Assembly: GCF_031157355.1 (NCBI RefSeq) | Contig: NZ_JAVIFT010000008.1 | Span: forward strand, 62,001-126,000 | Reading direction: 5' to 3' | DNA from: Hyphomicrobium sp. LHD-15 | GTDB lineage: Bacteria > Pseudomonadota > Alphaproteobacteria > Rhizobiales > Hyphomicrobiaceae | Length of the DNA stretch: 64,000 nucleotides | Part shown: piece after piece, positions 63,571-64,000 of the stretch | Layout: the number at the start of each line of letters is the position of its first letter | Position numbering within the stretch: the stretch's first letter is position 1 | Notes under the pieces: generated by a model | Seen by the model: only the letters and a program-made list of their open reading frames with translations | Database searches by the model: none | Told to the model about the DNA's origin: nothing | Program-made: the position numbers and the translations under genes

Positions 63571-64000
63571 TTGCTCTCGCGCAGACAGTTTCTGAAAGGC
63601 GTGGCGCTGACCGGCGTCGGCTCCATGAGCTTCGGCGGATATGCCTTGGCCGAGCCGTTCCGCGTCGGCGTAACACGATATTCGGTGTCGCCGCCGGATT
63701 GGCTGCCCGGGCTCGAGCTGCGCATCGCGGTGCTGACCGACCTTCATATCTGCGAGCCTTGGCTTGGCCTCGACCGGCTGCGCCGGATCGTGGCGCGCAC
63801 CAACGCGCTCGGGGCGGATGTGATCCTGATGCTCGGCGACTATGTCCGCGGCGGGCGCATCGGCAATTGGAGCCGCGAGGTCAAGCACGAGGAGTGGGCG
63901 GCGGTGCTCGGCGGCCTCAAGGCGCCGCTTGGCGTGCACGCGATCCTCGGCAACCACGATTGGTGGGAAGACATCGACGTACAGCGCCGTCATAGCGGGC
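63571..64000 (+). CDS. Tat-exported metallophosphoesterase, cut by the window end
   Basis: At least 143 residues are seen; the gene continues past the end of the window. It starts at TTG 63571 with GGAG eight bases upstream and carries the twin-arginine signal 'SRRQFLKGVALTGVG', so the folded protein is exported. Metal-binding motifs of the calcineurin-like family follow: 'AVLTDLHI', 'MLGDYV' and 'ILGNHDWWED'. The order and spacing fit YkuE/YkoQ-like phosphodiesterases that act on envelope substrates. The C-terminal half and so the exact subfamily cannot be seen. Confidence 0.8.
   Translation, partial: MLSRRQFLKGVALTGVGSMSFGGYALAEPFRVGVTRYSVSPPDWLPGLELRIAVLTDLHICEPWLGLDRLRRIVARTNALGADVILMLGDYVRGGRIGNWSREVKHEEWAAVLGGLKAPLGVHAILGNHDWWEDIDVQRRHSG

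Overview
The window is a high-G+C alphaproteobacterial chromosome segment. Gene families and neighbourhoods point to the Rhizobiales/Hyphomicrobiales, and a Hyphomicrobium-like methylotroph is my best guess from gene content alone. Supporting blocks are tpiA-secG-pyrG, ppiD-trpE, suhB/SEL1/thiE-like/class I aldolase, yebC, a 6S RNA beside the folate cyclo-ligase gene next to gap, and ruvC-ruvA-ruvB. I found no rRNA, tRNA, insertion sequence, integrase or CRISPR array.

Layout. 1-4942: an AT-rich leader, then a tightly overlapping operon for an archaic (Csu/sigma-type) chaperone-usher fimbria: SCPU pilin, chaperone, usher, tandem-SCPU subunit. 4967-13884: housekeeping and lipid genes (aroC, a histidine phosphatase, fabI, pdxH, a fatty acid desaturase, an rhlE-type helicase, a methyltransferase), with a structured small-RNA/sORF candidate at 6249-6467. 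13959-18308: a cold-shock protein, then an iron-uptake pair (siderophore receptor and PepSY reductase) preceded by a terminator-like hairpin. 18462-26126: a lipoprotein, a zinc-ribbon protein, a bacteriophytochrome/HWE kinase/receiver hybrid, an OpgC-SGNH pair and a DUF2189 membrane protein.

26159-32819 is a run of poorly characterised envelope and secreted proteins: a Tyr-rich protein, a Tlde1-like protein and several Cys-containing small proteins. 32820-36415 is the clearest accessory region. It holds two AT-richer membrane-protein genes and a duplicated 3' end of pyrG, separated from intact pyrG by two small genes. From 36416 the core genome resumes: pyrG, a lipoprotein, secG, a secreted protein and tpiA on the minus strand, then ppiD and trpE on the plus strand, two small envelope proteins and a TPR regulator-like protein. 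These are followed by suhB, SEL1 and thiE-like genes, a YcbB-type L,D-transpeptidase, class I aldolase, yebC, ymdB, fau, 6S RNA, gap, a tandem HdeA-type protein, two small envelope proteins, ruvCAB and a truncated Tat-exported metallophosphoesterase.

Functional themes: envelope assembly and remodelling (fimbriae, periplasmic glucan modification, two LD-transpeptidase-type proteins, PpiD, SecG), central carbon metabolism (tpiA, fbaB, gap), iron uptake and recombination. The less explored parts are the 6.2-6.5 kb RNA locus, the pyrG-downstream accessory region and the secreted-protein cluster.
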